64,000 nucleotides of DNA from JBOFSQ01 sp051651625 (GCA_051651625.1 JBOFSQ010000036.1:1-64000), one strand, 5' to 3'. Shown: positions 49,421 through 59,795, counted from the stretch's first letter. The notes: a model not told the origin generated them from the letters alone. Made by a program: numbers and translations.

Positions 49421-52312
49421 ATGGCAAAATGGTTTTTCTACGACAAGCGCGGTGAGAAAGTCGGTCCAATGACAAGCGTTGCGCTGAAAGCATTAGCGCA
49501 GCAAGGAGTGATTACGCCAGAAACTCGCGTCGAAAATGACGAAGGGCGTTCCACTGTTGCGAGAAAGGTAAAAGGCTTGAAGTTCCAAGAAACGCCGACG
49601 CAGCCAGTTCCATCCACCCCTTCGCCTTTTACGCAAACAATTCCGGCACCTCATTCCACTGGAAAGCAGTTTTTCTGTACCAACTGTGGACAAATCGTTT
49701 CTGAACAAGCGGTCGTATGCAAGTCTTGTGGTACAAATCCAACCGGACATAAAAAGTGCTGCCGCCAGTGTGGTACAGTTCTCAATCCGGGACAATCTCA
49801 ATGCCCACTCTGCGGGGTAAGTGTCGCTACCGTGCAGGTGAATGCTGCGAGTAATCAACCTAACGTATCGCAGCTGGCGATTGATTTGGCAAGCATCAAG
49901 AAAACAAGACGAACACCTAAACTGGCTATAGTCGCCGCGGTATTCTTTATCGTGATTGTGGGAAGCGTGTGCGCCGCATTGCTTTTCTTTAGCACCGGCG
50001 GTGGTGGTGTCGCTCCTACTGACATTGACAATGAAGTTATGGGAAATACAAATGTTCCTGCTGTCATTGAAATCGGAGAGGCAGGGCATCTTATCCATAG
50101 CATCGATTCCACTTTAATCTCGCCAGATGGAAAGAAAATCGTTACAACAGGTAAAGATGGGGTTGCCCAAATTTGGGATGTCAATTATGGTGATAAACTG
50201 CAAACATTGAAACACGAACGGCACGTTACCTCTGCTGCCTTTTCGCCAGATGGAAAAAGAATTGTTACGACGAGTAAAGATAATACGGTCAGAATTTGGT
50301 GCGCTGATTCGGGGGAAGTATTACAAACGACAACAGGCGATTCATTTAATGGCTCCGCCGCCTTCTTACCGGATGGAAAGAAGGTTGTCATAATGGGCAA
50401 TCAAACACCTACTTGGATTTGGGATGTCAATTCGGAGAAATTGCAACAATTTGGAAATGGTATTGATACGAATGAAGTTTCTTTTGCCGCATTTTCACCG
50501 GATGGAAAGAAGATCGCTACGACAAGCTGGCAAAATTCTTCTATCTGGGATCGTACCGTCCATATTTGGGATGTCGCCTCGGGAAGTGAATTATGCAAGC
50601 TACCGCGAACAGGTGTCTGTTCACTCACATTTTCTCCAGACGGAAAAAAGATTGTTGCGGGAATGGAGTCGGGTGGTCTCGCCTATATCTGGGATGCCAA
50701 TTCGGGAAAGGAACTGAAAATACTGCGTGGGCATACGGGTACCCAAGTTTGTTCTGCCGTCTTCTCGCCAGACGGAAAAAAGGTTGTTACGGCAAGCAAT
50801 GACAACACTGCCCGAATTTGGGATGTCGAATCGGGACAAGAATTAAAAAAACTAGAAGGGCATACATCTCTTGTCTGCTCCGCCACATTCTCGCCAGATG
50901 GAAAGAAAATTGTTACGGCGAGTTATGACAACACAGCCCGGATTTGGGATGTCGCGTCGGGAACAGAGTTGCAGAAGTTAGCAGGACATATGAGTAGAGT
51001 CGGCTCCGCTTTATTCATACAGAACGGAAGGAAAGTTGTTACGAGCAGTACAGACACCCGGATTTGGGATTTGTCAGCAGTAAAACTAGCGGAGCGGAAA
51101 GAAAAAACATCGCCAGTAAAGCCGCCGACTGGTGGGCGAAACAGAGATGCCACAAACCCTTCATCACTAACGATTGCTGATTGGATTAAATCGAAGGGAT
51201 TAGCAATCGGCGAAAAAGGTCAAAACGAAATAACGCTGGCGCATTTAGCCGCCGCCGAAGGACGTATAGACGTGTTGGAAATGCTTTATGAAAAGGATCG
51301 TTTCAGCATCATGGCCAACATCCAATACAGTGGTAAAGTTTCTGAATTTGCAAGCAGAGATAATGGTGGCGGATCTCCTATCCATTTCGCTGCATTCAAT
51401 GGGCAAGTGGAGGTGATGAAGTGGTTGAAGGAACATGGTGTTAGGATCAACAGTGAAGCTGAATGGGGAGGAACCTATAGTCAATGGCAACCCATTCATT
51501 TTGCCGCATTTGGTGGACAGGTGGAAGCGATGAAGTGGTTGAAAGAGCAAGGAGCCGGTATCAACACGATAGTTGAGCCACCGCATCAGGACGGAGGAAC
51601 TCCTATGCAAAAGGCGGCAATGAGCGGGCAGTTGAAGGCAATGAAATGGCTTAAAGAACAAGGGGCTGATGTTACCGAGAGGAGTATGCATGGAGCGGCT
51701 GTGTACGGACAGATTGAGGCTATGAAGTGGCTACAAAAACAAGGTGTGAAAATTTCCGATACGCTCATGGATAGTGCAGCCAGAAGTGGAAGTGTAGAGG
51801 CAATGAAGTGGCTTAAAAGTCAAGGAGCCAGTATCCACGCACCATCAAGCGATTATTGGGAACCCATACACTCCGCAGCCATGTTCGGGTATGTGGATGC
51901 GGTAAAGTGGCTGAAAGAGCAGGGAGCCGATGTTAACTTTGTTGAGAAATATGGTAAGACTCCAATGCACCGCGCGGCTGAAGGCGGAAATGTGGAGGTG
52001 ATGAAGTACCTGAAGCAGCAAGGTGCTGACATCAACGCGAAAGTACCTGATAATTACTCATTGGGTGATGAGCAAGGAGCAATTCCAATGCACCTAGCAG
52101 CTAAAAGCGGAAGTGTGGAGGCAATGAAGTGGCTGAAAGAACAAGGTGCTGATATCAACGCAAAAAATAAAAGCGGTACTACTCCTCTAGGTATAGCTCG
52201 GAATAGCCGTGCTGGTTCATCTCGCGAAGCAACCATTCGTGAAGCAACCATACAATGGCTAGAAAAAAATGGCGCGATTGACTCAACGACAACTGGTAGC
52301 GGTGCCCGATAA
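49421..52312 (+). CDS. GYF_2-double zinc ribbon-membrane protein, paralogue 3, with WD40 and ankyrin repeats
   Basis: 963 residues. GYF_2 (WFFYDKRGEKVGPMTSVALKALAQQGVITPETRVEN), ribbons FCTNCG...CKSCG and CCRQCG...CPLCG, membrane helix at about 168-188 (LAIVAAVFFIVIVGSVCAALLFF). Then about eight WD40 repeats at about 215-565, each with FSPDGKKIVT...NTARIWDV-type blades. From about 585 a helical lead-in, then about nine ankyrin repeats to about 945 (PIHFAAFNGQVEVMKWLKEHGV-type; the MKWLKEQGADIN signature is highly repeated). Stacked interaction repeats outside the membrane suggest a protein-binding scaffold. The repeats are very similar to each other, so copy number may vary. A run of seven A sits at the 3' end, overlapping the next frame. 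Confidence 0.88.
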   Translation: MAKWFFYDKRGEKVGPMTSVALKALAQQGVITPETRVENDEGRSTVARKVKGLKFQETPTQPVPSTPSPFTQTIPAPHSTGKQFFCTNCGQIVSEQAVVCKSCGTNPTGHKKCCRQCGTVLNPGQSQCPLCGVSVATVQVNAASNQPNVSQLAIDLASIKKTRRTPKLAIVAAVFFIVIVGSVCAALLFFSTGGGGVAPTDIDNEVMGNTNVPAVIEIGEAGHLIHSIDSTLISPDGKKIVTTGKDGVAQIWDVNYGDKLQTLKHERHVTSAAFSPDGKRIVTTSKDNTVRIWCADSGEVLQTTTGDSFNGSAAFLPDGKKVVIMGNQTPTWIWDVNSEKLQQFGNGIDTNEVSFAAFSPDGKKIATTSWQNSSIWDRTVHIWDVASGSELCKLPRTGVCSLTFSPDGKKIVAGMESGGLAYIWDANSGKELKILRGHTGTQVCSAVFSPDGKKVVTASNDNTARIWDVESGQELKKLEGHTSLVCSATFSPDGKKIVTASYDNTARIWDVASGTELQKLAGHMSRVGSALFIQNGRKVVTSSTDTRIWDLSAVKLAERKEKTSPVKPPTGGRNRDATNPSSLTIADWIKSKGLAIGEKGQNEITLAHLAAAEGRIDVLEMLYEKDRFSIMANIQYSGKVSEFASRDNGGGSPIHFAAFNGQVEVMKWLKEHGVRINSEAEWGGTYSQWQPIHFAAFGGQVEAMKWLKEQGAGINTIVEPPHQDGGTPMQKAAMSGQLKAMKWLKEQGADVTERSMHGAAVYGQIEAMKWLQKQGVKISDTLMDSAARSGSVEAMKWLKSQGASIHAPSSDYWEPIHSAAMFGYVDAVKWLKEQGADVNFVEKYGKTPMHRAAEGGNVEVMKYLKQQGADINAKVPDNYSLGDEQGAIPMHLAAKSGSVEAMKWLKEQGADINAKNKSGTTPLGIARNSRAGSSREATIREATIQWLEKNGAIDSTTTGSGAR

Positions 52313-52850
52313 CATTGCCGAAACTTTTGGCGGTAGCGCAAAATTTAGTGTATATGAAATTGTCGGTAATTTCAAGTTACCCAGCATCGTGCGAGCATCA
52401 GACGGGAAGGTCATTGCCCCCAGACCGGATCAACTCGTAGCGAGAGCCGTGGTTCCCAACGATAACGGCAACACGGATGATGTGGATGCGATTGCATTTG
52501 TCAAGGGTCATAACTTTCTTGATGCGTGTCTTCCCAGAAGAGACAAGAACGCAGAAAGCGAAGCGATGCAAAAGCTGACGGTCGGCGAAGCGTTCGATGC
52601 CATACCGCAGTTCGGACGGCAAACTTGGGGAACGCTGCCCGGACAGGGTACAACAGACGTATCGCTTGAATTTGTCATAACAAATAAGAGCGGCAAGCGG
52701 AGCCAAGCGAAAATCATATTTTCACCCACTATGGCTCCGCGTGATACGGTACGCACATCAAGCCCGTCTGGTGTATGGATCGATGGTGTACCACAAGGCG
52801 GTACTACAGCTTTTTTCAACACAATCTGCGATCAACTGGATAATAGGTAG
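52269..52850 (+). CDS. Small protein overlapping the end of paralogue 3, possible detached C-terminal domain
   Basis: 193 residues starting at an ATG at the end of a run of seven A (52263-52269), overlapping the paralogue 3 stop by 44 bases in another frame. There is no signal or membrane segment. Sequence highlights: AETFGGSAKFSVYEIVGNFKLPSIVRASDGKVIAPRPDQLVARAVVPNDN, LTVGEAFDAIPQFGRQTWGTLPGQGTTDVSLEFVITN, SPSGVWIDGVPQGGTTAFFNTICDQ. No family was recognised; alternating beta pattern. It may be translated by reinitiation, or belong to paralogue 3 through a frameshift in the A7 run. Confidence 0.6.
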   Translation: MARLTQRQLVAVPDNIAETFGGSAKFSVYEIVGNFKLPSIVRASDGKVIAPRPDQLVARAVVPNDNGNTDDVDAIAFVKGHNFLDACLPRRDKNAESEAMQKLTVGEAFDAIPQFGRQTWGTLPGQGTTDVSLEFVITNKSGKRSQAKIIFSPTMAPRDTVRTSSPSGVWIDGVPQGGTTAFFNTICDQLDNR

Positions 52851-52990
52851 TTTTATCGCACATCTAAAAATCACACACCACAGAATTGGCATGACAGACC
52901 TGTTCTACGTTTACCAGCACGGCGATTTATCGTGAACGGTTACAGCCTCTCATTGTGATGGTCGATGCGTGGAACTTCGCAAACAGCCAG

Positions 52991-54928
52991 CTAGCGTGTT
53001 CCTTGCGCGACGGGAACGGGCGTGAGGCGCGCGGAGAGCGTGATCGCTTCGCGTATGCACGGGTCGTCCGGCGCAGACGACGGATAACGCGGTGGCGGTA
53101 CCGCGCCGTCAATCGGACGAGCGACAACAATGCGTCCGTCGCTGTCGCCAACGACAACATCGGGCGTCACGCCAACACCGGTGAACGGTAGACCGTTCGG
53201 TGAGAAAAAGTTTTCGGTTGTCACTCGCAGGCCACCGATTTTTGTCGGCGGATTTGTGTCGCGGTCAAAGAACGGGTGAATCGCCTGCACCGAATCTTTC
53301 CCGAAACTGCGGCACCCGACGATGAGGCCGCGATGATGGTCGCGGATCGCACCGGCAAAAATTTCTGCCGCACTCGCACTGTCTTGATCAATGAGCACAA
53401 TCAGCGGAACCTGCCACGTCCCCGGCTCGGTCGCCAAGTACGGTGTTTCAATACCTCCCGGATGCGCCGTGCGCACAATCACACCTTTGTCGATGAAGAG
53501 GTCAACCGCCTCTATACAGACCGGCAAAAGTCCGCCCGGATTGTGACGCAAATCGAGAACAAGACACGTCATCCCTTGGCGATAGAGTGACCAAAGTGCG
53601 TCGCGGAGTTCCGTCACTGTTCGCATTTGGAAACACGTCAGCTTGACGTAACCGAGCGACGAGGAGAGCATGTGAATGTCTTCAACACTCGGCACCTCAA
53701 CGCGGCGGCGTACCATCGACACTGTTCGCGTAATCCCGCTGCGTGAACGGATCGTTAACTTTGCGACAGAACCTGCAACACCTTGGAGTAAGTCGGCGGC
53801 GCGGTCGGTGTCGCGGTGTTGCGTCGTCTGGTCGTTGACGGCGAGGATACGATCACCTTCACAAAGCCCAGCTTCTTTCGCCGGACTCCCCGAAATCACT
53901 CGGAGTACGATGAGCGATTCGCGGTCAGACGTAAGTTCCACGCCGATCCCGACGAGTTGACCACTGATCATCGAGTTGGAATCTTCGAGTTGTCCTCGCG
54001 TGAGGTACGCGGTGTATGGGTCGAGCGAGTTTGCGGCACCGGCAAGCATCTCGAAAAACGTCGCCTTGATCGGTACACCTGCCTCGCGCTGGAGCGACTG
54101 GGCGAGTTGCCACGTCGCCGATTCGACTTCTTCGAGCGAACGCGGTGCGATATTGCGGTACGGTGCGGCGACGGCAGCGAGTTCGTCATTAGAGCGAGTT
54201 ACGGAGTGCGCCGAACGGAACGCCTCTTCGCCGAGCGAGATTGTCAGTTGTGAGAATCCAGCTTGAAATATCGCGTCCCAAGTTGGTGCGGTGAGATGAC
54301 TCGTCTGCAAACGCATCATCACTTCACGATAGTGTTTCAAGAACGCATCGAACGAACGATTTTTGAGTTCGTCGATGAAACTTGCGTCGTGATAGCGGCG
54401 GTTGACATCGTAGTGATAGCGGGCGATGTGGTACCGCGCGAAGATATCGGGGTGATGCTGATACGCACGGAGCGACGCTTCGTAATACTGCAACAGTTCA
54501 CCCCAACGCGATGAACGTTCGAGCGGTTCGGCATCGGCCAAGACGCGACGCACCGATTCTTCGAGCGATTCCGGTTGCGTTGCACCGGTCACTGGCGGAC
54601 TGGCCACCGCTTCCGGCGCGACCGAAGCTGGCCGTGTCGGCGAAAGACGTGTTGGCGGTGGCGGGACGAGCGGCTGAAGTTGTTGTGATGGCGAGAACTG
54701 CGATGGCAAGAGCGATTCTTCGGTCTGCTCACGCACCGTTCCGCGCGGCGGCACAAACCGCACCCCACTCCCACTCGGCACCGCACTGCTTGACACCGCA
54801 CCGTCTTGCGAACCAGCCTCAACAGGCATAACAAAACGTACACTACTGGTTTCCACGCCGGAAACTGGCAGTGTCACGCATAGAACGAGTCCGAGTTTAC
54901 AGAAGAAAGAGACGTGTGACCAAGCCAT
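52991..54928 (-). CDS. S41 (C-terminal processing) peptidase with PDZ domain
   Basis: 645 residues from the ATG at 54928 (MAWSHVSFFCKLGLVLCVTLPVSG), which begins a signal peptide. After a Pro/Ser-rich region and a helical part (to about 290), the PDZ domain reads LVGIGVELTSDRESLIVLRVISGSPAKEAGLCEGDRILAVND. The S41 core follows: LGYVKLTCFQMRTVTELRDAL, LVLDLRHNPGGLLPVCIEAVDLFIDKG, LIVLIDQDSASAAEIFAGAIRDH (nucleophile Ser in DQDSASAAE) and VGCRSFGKDSVQAI (catalytic Lys). It is a tail-specific periplasmic protease. The N-terminal half, about 290 residues, is longer than in most CTPs and has no match I recognise. Confidence 0.9.
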   Translation of the reverse strand: MAWSHVSFFCKLGLVLCVTLPVSGVETSSVRFVMPVEAGSQDGAVSSSAVPSGSGVRFVPPRGTVREQTEESLLPSQFSPSQQLQPLVPPPPTRLSPTRPASVAPEAVASPPVTGATQPESLEESVRRVLADAEPLERSSRWGELLQYYEASLRAYQHHPDIFARYHIARYHYDVNRRYHDASFIDELKNRSFDAFLKHYREVMMRLQTSHLTAPTWDAIFQAGFSQLTISLGEEAFRSAHSVTRSNDELAAVAAPYRNIAPRSLEEVESATWQLAQSLQREAGVPIKATFFEMLAGAANSLDPYTAYLTRGQLEDSNSMISGQLVGIGVELTSDRESLIVLRVISGSPAKEAGLCEGDRILAVNDQTTQHRDTDRAADLLQGVAGSVAKLTIRSRSGITRTVSMVRRRVEVPSVEDIHMLSSSLGYVKLTCFQMRTVTELRDALWSLYRQGMTCLVLDLRHNPGGLLPVCIEAVDLFIDKGVIVRTAHPGGIETPYLATEPGTWQVPLIVLIDQDSASAAEIFAGAIRDHHRGLIVGCRSFGKDSVQAIHPFFDRDTNPPTKIGGLRVTTENFFSPNGLPFTGVGVTPDVVVGDSDGRIVVARPIDGAVPPPRYPSSAPDDPCIREAITLSARLTPVPVAQGTR

Positions 54929-55933
54929 ATGTATACCACGCAATATGTTAGAATCCGCAACAAGTACCATCAACACAGCGGAACTTTCGGACGCCCCGCC
55001 TCACTCGGCCCTACGCAGTGTAACCCACGAAGTTGGGGGCGTCAAAAAACTTTTGTGAAAAGAAGGGCGTGCCGGGCGGCAACGTTCGTAACGGCTTCAG
55101 TCTGTATGAAAGATACCGTGTGTACACGATGCCGAAAACTGTAGCGGACAGCGCGATTGTTCAGACGAATCTGTTCAGACGCAAGTATTGCGTGACAACC
55201 GAGATGACACCGCTTCACGGGCGTCATTACGTCCCCGAAAGAGAGTCGGGGGAAGAAGAAATGGAACGAACTTTCACGCGACCTGCTTGCATACGTCGCA
55301 TTGGATTTTTTCGTCCCACAACAAGAACACGAAGCGTAAGCGAGTGCCACAGAATCGAAGTGGGAAGCGTAAGCGAGTGCCCGAATCGCCATTGGACGCA
55401 GAGTTCGTCATTCTCGCGTAGACGAGAACGACGGAATCTCAATGGCAGGCGGAATGAAGCGTAGCGCAATGACGCAGAATTGCCAGTTGACGCCAAACAG
55501 CGTCATTGCGGCGGGAATACCGCCTCCATTCCGCCTGCCATTACCCGCCATCAAGTTTTACTACACCCGCACAACACGAGAACTTTCTCGCCCCGATTGA
55601 CGCCCATTCAGACTGCGGTAGAATGCCCGCCATCGTTTGTCATTTTTCAAATCACCACACGGAGATTTTTATCGAAGAGCCCGTTTAGTTTCGTACATTT
55701 AGATTTCGCGTAAGCGATTGTTGATTTCCCGCAAATACAGCCAAGTATTAAGGAATACCAACAGTGTCGTTGCCGCGTCCCGAAAGGGGCGTTTGGTCGA
55801 TGTTGTGGTATTTGCCCTTTGGCTGGGGTAGCGGGAACAGCGCGGTCAATGCGCCCCGTTTCTTTGGGTGCTTGACTGTGAGATTGGTGTTCGTCGTCTT
55901 TCACCTCACTTCGGCACTTTTTAGAAAGAGTAC
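54929..55933. other. 1-kb gene-free spacer with repeats upstream of the histidine kinase
   Basis: Contains two GAAGCGTAAGCGAGTG units and a GTCATTCTCGCG fragment (about 55325-55435), a hairpin with arms ATGGCAGGCGGAATG (about 55442-55456) and CATTCCGCCTGCCAT (about 55528-55542), and a putative promoter near 55600. A GTCCCGAAAGGGGC hairpin lies near 55778, and GGGGTAGCGGGAACAGC further on. Open frames around 55040-55460 have no support in composition or homology. Confidence 0.6.
55597..55624 (+). promoter_or_regulatory. Putative promoter upstream of the histidine kinase
   Basis: TTGACG at 55597-55602, a 16-base spacer, then TAGAAT at 55619-55624. It lies about 310 bases before the ATG, so either the leader is long or it serves another transcript. 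Confidence 0.45.
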
Positions 55934-58135
55934 ATGTCTTCTCTATCAGCTTTTTGCAAAAAGTTCTACCTTTTTGCCCCCACACTCATTGCGGTTTTGA
56001 TTGCGTCGGCAGCGACGACACTTTTGGATTATCGCAACTCTTCTTTGGTTCTGCAAGAAACGCTCACCGAAAAGCAATTGGATATTGCGAATAACGTGGG
56101 GCGTTCGATAGCGGACGCGGCGGCGGTTGCGCGGCGAAATGCGATCACGCTGGGAAGTCTGCCAGCAACACTCGATTCGTTGCAAAATTATTGCGATCCC
56201 AATTTTGTAATCGACCGGTATTTGCACGACGTTTTTGCAAGAGCACGCAGCGAAGCAAACGAAGTTAGCAATGTGACTTTATTTGACCGCGCAGGGAAGT
56301 CGCTAATTGACGGTCTTGATTTTGAGTTGGATATTTCAGCTCTCGATTATTTCAAGCAGGCGCAGCGATGTGGAGATTTTATGACGTGTGCTATTTCGCT
56401 GCGTACAGGCAAACGTCAGCTTTTTTATGTTCATCCCGTAAAAGATGCAAACGGCACCTTTATTGGCATGACGCGGGTCTCGGTGGATTTAGATGCACCA
56501 ATCCAAAGATGGATGCAAGCGTTACCTCCAGACAAAGAGTATCGTTTTCGGATTATCGACGAACAAGGTGAGATTATCTATACCTCCGTGAGCGGTGAAA
56601 ATGTTGCCAATATCGGCGAATTAGCCAAAAGTGCTCTTCTCGATGTGGCACCCGGAACATTGATGACTCTTAACGATAACTACGGTAAGAGCAAGCGGTT
56701 AGCTCTTCGAGTAAAGATACCGCTAGAAGGAGTGAAGTTGTATGTCCTTGTGGAAATCGACAAGACAAAGGTTTTTGCCCGCGTGAACGAGATGTTGGTC
56801 ACTTCGCTCTGGTTTAGCAGTGCGATTGGGATTGCTGTTATACTGGTAGTTTCTTACACGCTGATTCATTTGTCCGCGACGATACAAGATTTAGAAGCAG
56901 CGAATCGGAAGGCACTCATCATCACGAATGCGGAACTCGAAAAAAGCGTCGCCCAGCGCACCATCGAACTTTGCGACGCACGCGAGCAAGCGTTAGCCGC
57001 CAGCCGTTCCAAGAGTGATTTTTTGGCGAATATGAGCCACGAAATTCGCACGCCAATGAACGGCATTATCGGCTTGTCACATTTGGCGTTGCAAACAGAA
57101 TACTCGCTGCCACAAGTGCGCAGTTATGTCAGCAAAATTGATATGTCCGCGAAAACTTTGCTGCGTATCATCAACGACATTCTCGACTTCTCAAAAATCG
57201 AAGCGGGAAAATTAGAGATGGAGCATATCCCGTTTCATCTTGACAAAGTGCTCGAAAACGTGACGCAGCCGCTTTTGCCCGCCATCGACGAAAAGGGTTT
57301 GAAACTTATTTACAACCTTGATCCTGATTTGCCGATTGCGCTGGTGGGCGACCCAACTCGTTTGGGGCAGGTGATTTTGAATCTTGTCAGCAACGCGATG
57401 AAGTTTACGCATAATGGGATTATCACCATTCGCATCAGTACAGTCTCACAAACTGATAGTGATGTGTTGCTGCGTTTTGACGTGATCGACTCTGGAATTG
57501 GGATTAGTCCCGACAAAGCCTTGCACCTCTTTGACGCCTTTACGCAAGCCAACGCTTCCACCTCCCGACATTACGGCGGCACGGGATTGGGCTTGAGTAT
57601 TTGTAAGAGCTTGGTGAAAATGATGGGTGGAGAGATTAACGTCGAGAGCGAATTGGGCAAGGGGACGACGTTTTCTTTTACGGCAAAATTTGGACGCCAC
57701 ACGGAGAGCATGTGCGACGGCACGAAATCGGCAATACTCAGCAATTCGCCGATGCCGCTTCAAGACAAGCAAATTCTGTTGGCTGAAGACAACCTCATCA
57801 ATCAGATTGTTGCGACGCAACTTCTCAAAAGTTACGGCTGCAACGTAACTGTTGTTGGCAACGGTTTGGAGGCGGTGAAACTGGTAGAAAGCCTGCCGTT
57901 TGACGCGGTGCTGATGGACATTCAAATGCCCGAAATGGACGGCATCGAAGCGACGCAGCGCATCCGCGAAAACGAGCGTTTCAGCGACTTACCAATCATC
58001 GCCATGACCGCGCACGCAATGAGCGACGACGCCGAAAAGAGTCTCCAGTCCGGCATGCAAGCGCACATCACAAAACCCATCGACCCAAAACTCCTCTTCG
58101 CTACGCTGGTAAAGTGGGCGATGAAGAAACGGTGA
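55934..58135 (+). CDS. Hybrid sensor histidine kinase with dCache-type sensor and receiver domain
   Basis: 733 residues. TM1 at about 13-33, an extracytoplasmic double-Cache-like sensor to about 280 ([56 protein letters not shown] tail), TM2 ([22 protein letters not shown]), a coiled linker, and the HisKA domain with the phospho-accepting His in [21 protein letters not shown]. The HATPase domain has an N box [14 protein letters not shown]1 DSGIGI and G2 [14 protein letters not shown]. The C-terminal receiver domain has [10 protein letters not shown] and the phospho-Asp in [14 protein letters not shown], then K in HITKPIDP. It senses an external signal and relays phosphate to a partner that is not encoded here. 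Confidence 0.95.
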   Translation: MSSLSAFCKKFYLFAPTLIAVLIASAATTLLDYRNSSLVLQETLTEKQLDIANNVGRSIADAAAVARRNAITLGSLPATLDSLQNYCDPNFVIDRYLHDVFARARSEANEVSNVTLFDRAGKSLIDGLDFELDISALDYFKQAQRCGDFMTCAISLRTGKRQLFYVHPVKDANGTFIGMTRVSVDLDAPIQRWMQALPPDKEYRFRIIDEQGEIIYTSVSGENVANIGELAKSALLDVAPGTLMTLNDNYGKSKRLALRVKIPLEGVKLYVLVEIDKTKVFARVNEMLVTSLWFSSAIGIAVILVVSYTLIHLSATIQDLEAANRKALIITNAELEKSVAQRTIELCDAREQALAASRSKSDFLANMSHEIRTPMNGIIGLSHLALQTEYSLPQVRSYVSKIDMSAKTLLRIINDILDFSKIEAGKLEMEHIPFHLDKVLENVTQPLLPAIDEKGLKLIYNLDPDLPIALVGDPTRLGQVILNLVSNAMKFTHNGIITIRISTVSQTDSDVLLRFDVIDSGIGISPDKALHLFDAFTQANASTSRHYGGTGLGLSICKSLVKMMGGEINVESELGKGTTFSFTAKFGRHTESMCDGTKSAILSNSPMPLQDKQILLAEDNLINQIVATQLLKSYGCNVTVVGNGLEAVKLVESLPFDAVLMDIQMPEMDGIEATQRIRENERFSDLPIIAMTAHAMSDDAEKSLQSGMQAHITKPIDPKLLFATLVKWAMKKR

Positions 58136-58274
58136 ATGGTTGCATTCTTTCTTCGTCCAGACGGGGCAAATATGAAAACGACACTGCGAATCGTTTTCGT
58201 TATTGCGTCTGCGTCGCGTGTGTTCTTTAGATTCCCGCTTCCGTCGCGGGAATGACGGACTTTGCGCCGAATAA

Positions 58275-58312
58275 CGATGCAGCGGATGCAATTGTGCCCG
58301 CGACGTTTTCAC
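58275..58312. repeat. Short dispersed repeat, copy 2
   Basis: Inverse copy of the element at 40353-40398, containing GATGCAATTGTGCCCGCGAC. It lies in the spacer between the kinase and recombinase genes, together with a TTCCCGCTTCCGTCGCGGGAA hairpin (about 58234-58255). Confidence 0.7.
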
Positions 58313-58398
58313 TGTCAGTCAGTACGCTCCGCTCCCTTCCGGATTCTATTCTGAAGCGGCGCGGGTGATTATTCTGCGCAAGTTCCCGGCAAAAATCG

Positions 58399-59358
58399 TC
58401 ACGCCACTTTTGCGTGCGCTCGAGGGTGCGCCTTTTCGTAGATTGCGAGAATGCCGGTCGTGCTGACGTGTGTGTAGATTTGCGTCGTGACGAGGCTCTT
58501 GTGGCCGAGAAGTTCTTGCACGCTGCGGATGTCGGCACCGCTGTTGAGAAGGTGCGTTGCGAAACTGTGACGGAGTGTGTGCGGCGACGTTCGTGTGTCG
58601 AGTCCAGTTTCTTTGATGTACTTCTCAAGCATTCGCGCGACACTGCGCGTCGTCAGTCGCGTACCGAGTCGTCCCAAGAAAACCGGCATTGCGGGGGTGT
58701 CTTTGCGGGCCGCGAGCGGTTGCGTCATATTCGGTTGCGGGACGAGTCGCCCAGCAAGAATCTCACCACGCAATGCGAGCCAACGCTTCACCGCCTTGAC
58801 TGCAAACGAACCAAGCGGCGCGAAACGCTCTTTGCGTCCCTTGCCGCGAACGCGAACAATTCCGTCGTCGAGAATGAGATCGCCGACGTTGATCCCGACA
58901 AGTTCGCTCACACGCAGTCCAGCCGAGTAGAGCGTTTCCAAAATCGCGCGGTCGCGGACACCTTGCGGGTCGAGTGCGGGCGGCGACTCAAGTAACTTCG
59001 CAATCTCGTTCGTCGAAAGAAAATATGGCAACGTCCGCTGACCACGCGGATTGCGAAGCGGTTTGGCGATGTTCTCAACAACAAATCCGTCGCGCATTCC
59101 GAACCTGAAGAAACTGCGGAGTGACGCGAGTCGCCGCGCAATCGTCGTTGCGGCGTATTCAGCGTCGCTCATCGCCGCAAGATAACCACGCAACTCAAGC
59201 GTCGTGAGTTCCGATGGTTCCGGCGTTCTACCATTCCGCACGTCGGTGACGTATTCGGTGAGCGCAGCAAGGTCTTCGGAGTAACTCTTGATCGTAAGCT
59301 CCGAAGCGTTCCGCTCGACACGCAAGTATTTGAGAAAACGTGCGATAGATTGGAGCAT
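58399..59358 (-). CDS. XerC/XerD-type tyrosine recombinase
   Basis: 319 residues from the ATG at 59358 ([22 protein letters not shown]); the extension upstream is repeat-encoded. SAM-like N-terminal domain, with [17 protein letters not shown]. Catalytic residues: R in [17 protein letters not shown] in [13 protein letters not shown]-x-x-R in [29 protein letters not shown], the second H in GHKS, and Y in TQIYTHVS. This length and these motifs fit the housekeeping Xer recombinases that resolve chromosome dimers at dif, but an integrase is not ruled out, so the symbol is left open. An inverted ACACGGAC cluster sits just upstream. Confidence 0.92.
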   Translation of the reverse strand: MLQSIARFLKYLRVERNASELTIKSYSEDLAALTEYVTDVRNGRTPEPSELTTLELRGYLAAMSDAEYAATTIARRLASLRSFFRFGMRDGFVVENIAKPLRNPRGQRTLPYFLSTNEIAKLLESPPALDPQGVRDRAILETLYSAGLRVSELVGINVGDLILDDGIVRVRGKGRKERFAPLGSFAVKAVKRWLALRGEILAGRLVPQPNMTQPLAARKDTPAMPVFLGRLGTRLTTRSVARMLEKYIKETGLDTRTSPHTLRHSFATHLLNSGADIRSVQELLGHKSLVTTQIYTHVSTTGILAIYEKAHPRAHAKVA

Positions 59359-59390
59359 GGTCTGGTGGTGATTGGCCAGTGATTGGCTCT

Positions 59391-59473
59391 GACACGGACA
59401 CACGGACAAACACGGACGATCACAGACGAACACGGACAAATTCAACTACTTCCGTCCGTGTTTGTCCGTGAAA
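59391..59473. repeat. ACACGGAC/GTCCGTGT inverted cluster, copy 2
   Basis: Sister of the cluster at 7540-7625, with the same direct ACACGGACAA/CACAGAC units and the inverse TCCGTCCGTGTTTGTCCGTG. It separates the recombinase from the small gene upstream. Confidence 0.8.
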
Positions 59474-59495
59474 GTCAGTGTCTCATCGCTCATCT

Positions 59496-59795
59496 TTACC
59501 AATCTTCCGCCGTCATCAGATTGCAGCGCGACGAGACTTGCTGGTATTCCTGTTCCATTGATTGGCGCAGACTCTCTTGGCGAATCTTCTGGCTCAACAC
59601 CGCAGCGTCGTACCAAGTGAAACTCAATTCAGGATTGGAAGCGTAGCGGCCCAGCACGCGCAGCGTCTCGGCGCGATTCGACTCGCTGTAGAGAAAAACG
59701 TACCGCTCTTCCCCTTTCACTAGGGCGAGGACATGGATGTCTTGGTTCACGTTGGTGAGTCCTTGAGTGCTGGGGAGTAGGTTGTCGTGAGGCAT
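59496..59795 (-). CDS. Conserved hypothetical small protein
   Basis: 99 residues from the ATG at 59795 (MPHDNLLPSTQGLTN), chosen because AGGAAG lies about 9 bases upstream; an in-frame upstream start would add 16 residues. Sequence: VLALVKGEERYVFLYSESNRAETLRVLGRYASNPELSFTWYDAAVLSQKIRQE. The YVFLYS...R...LRxLGRxAxNPxLxFTWxDAAxLxxxI pattern recurs in planctomycete genomes as far as I recall, but I know no function for it. It is on the same strand as the recombinase. Confidence 0.7.
   Translation of the reverse strand: MPHDNLLPSTQGLTNVNQDIHVLALVKGEERYVFLYSESNRAETLRVLGRYASNPELSFTWYDAAVLSQKIRQESLRQSMEQEYQQVSSRCNLMTAEDW

Noticed and set aside
55033..55464. Possible gene in the spacer upstream of the histidine kinase
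   Set aside because: The frame runs through dispersed repeats and has no family signature or ribosome-binding site.
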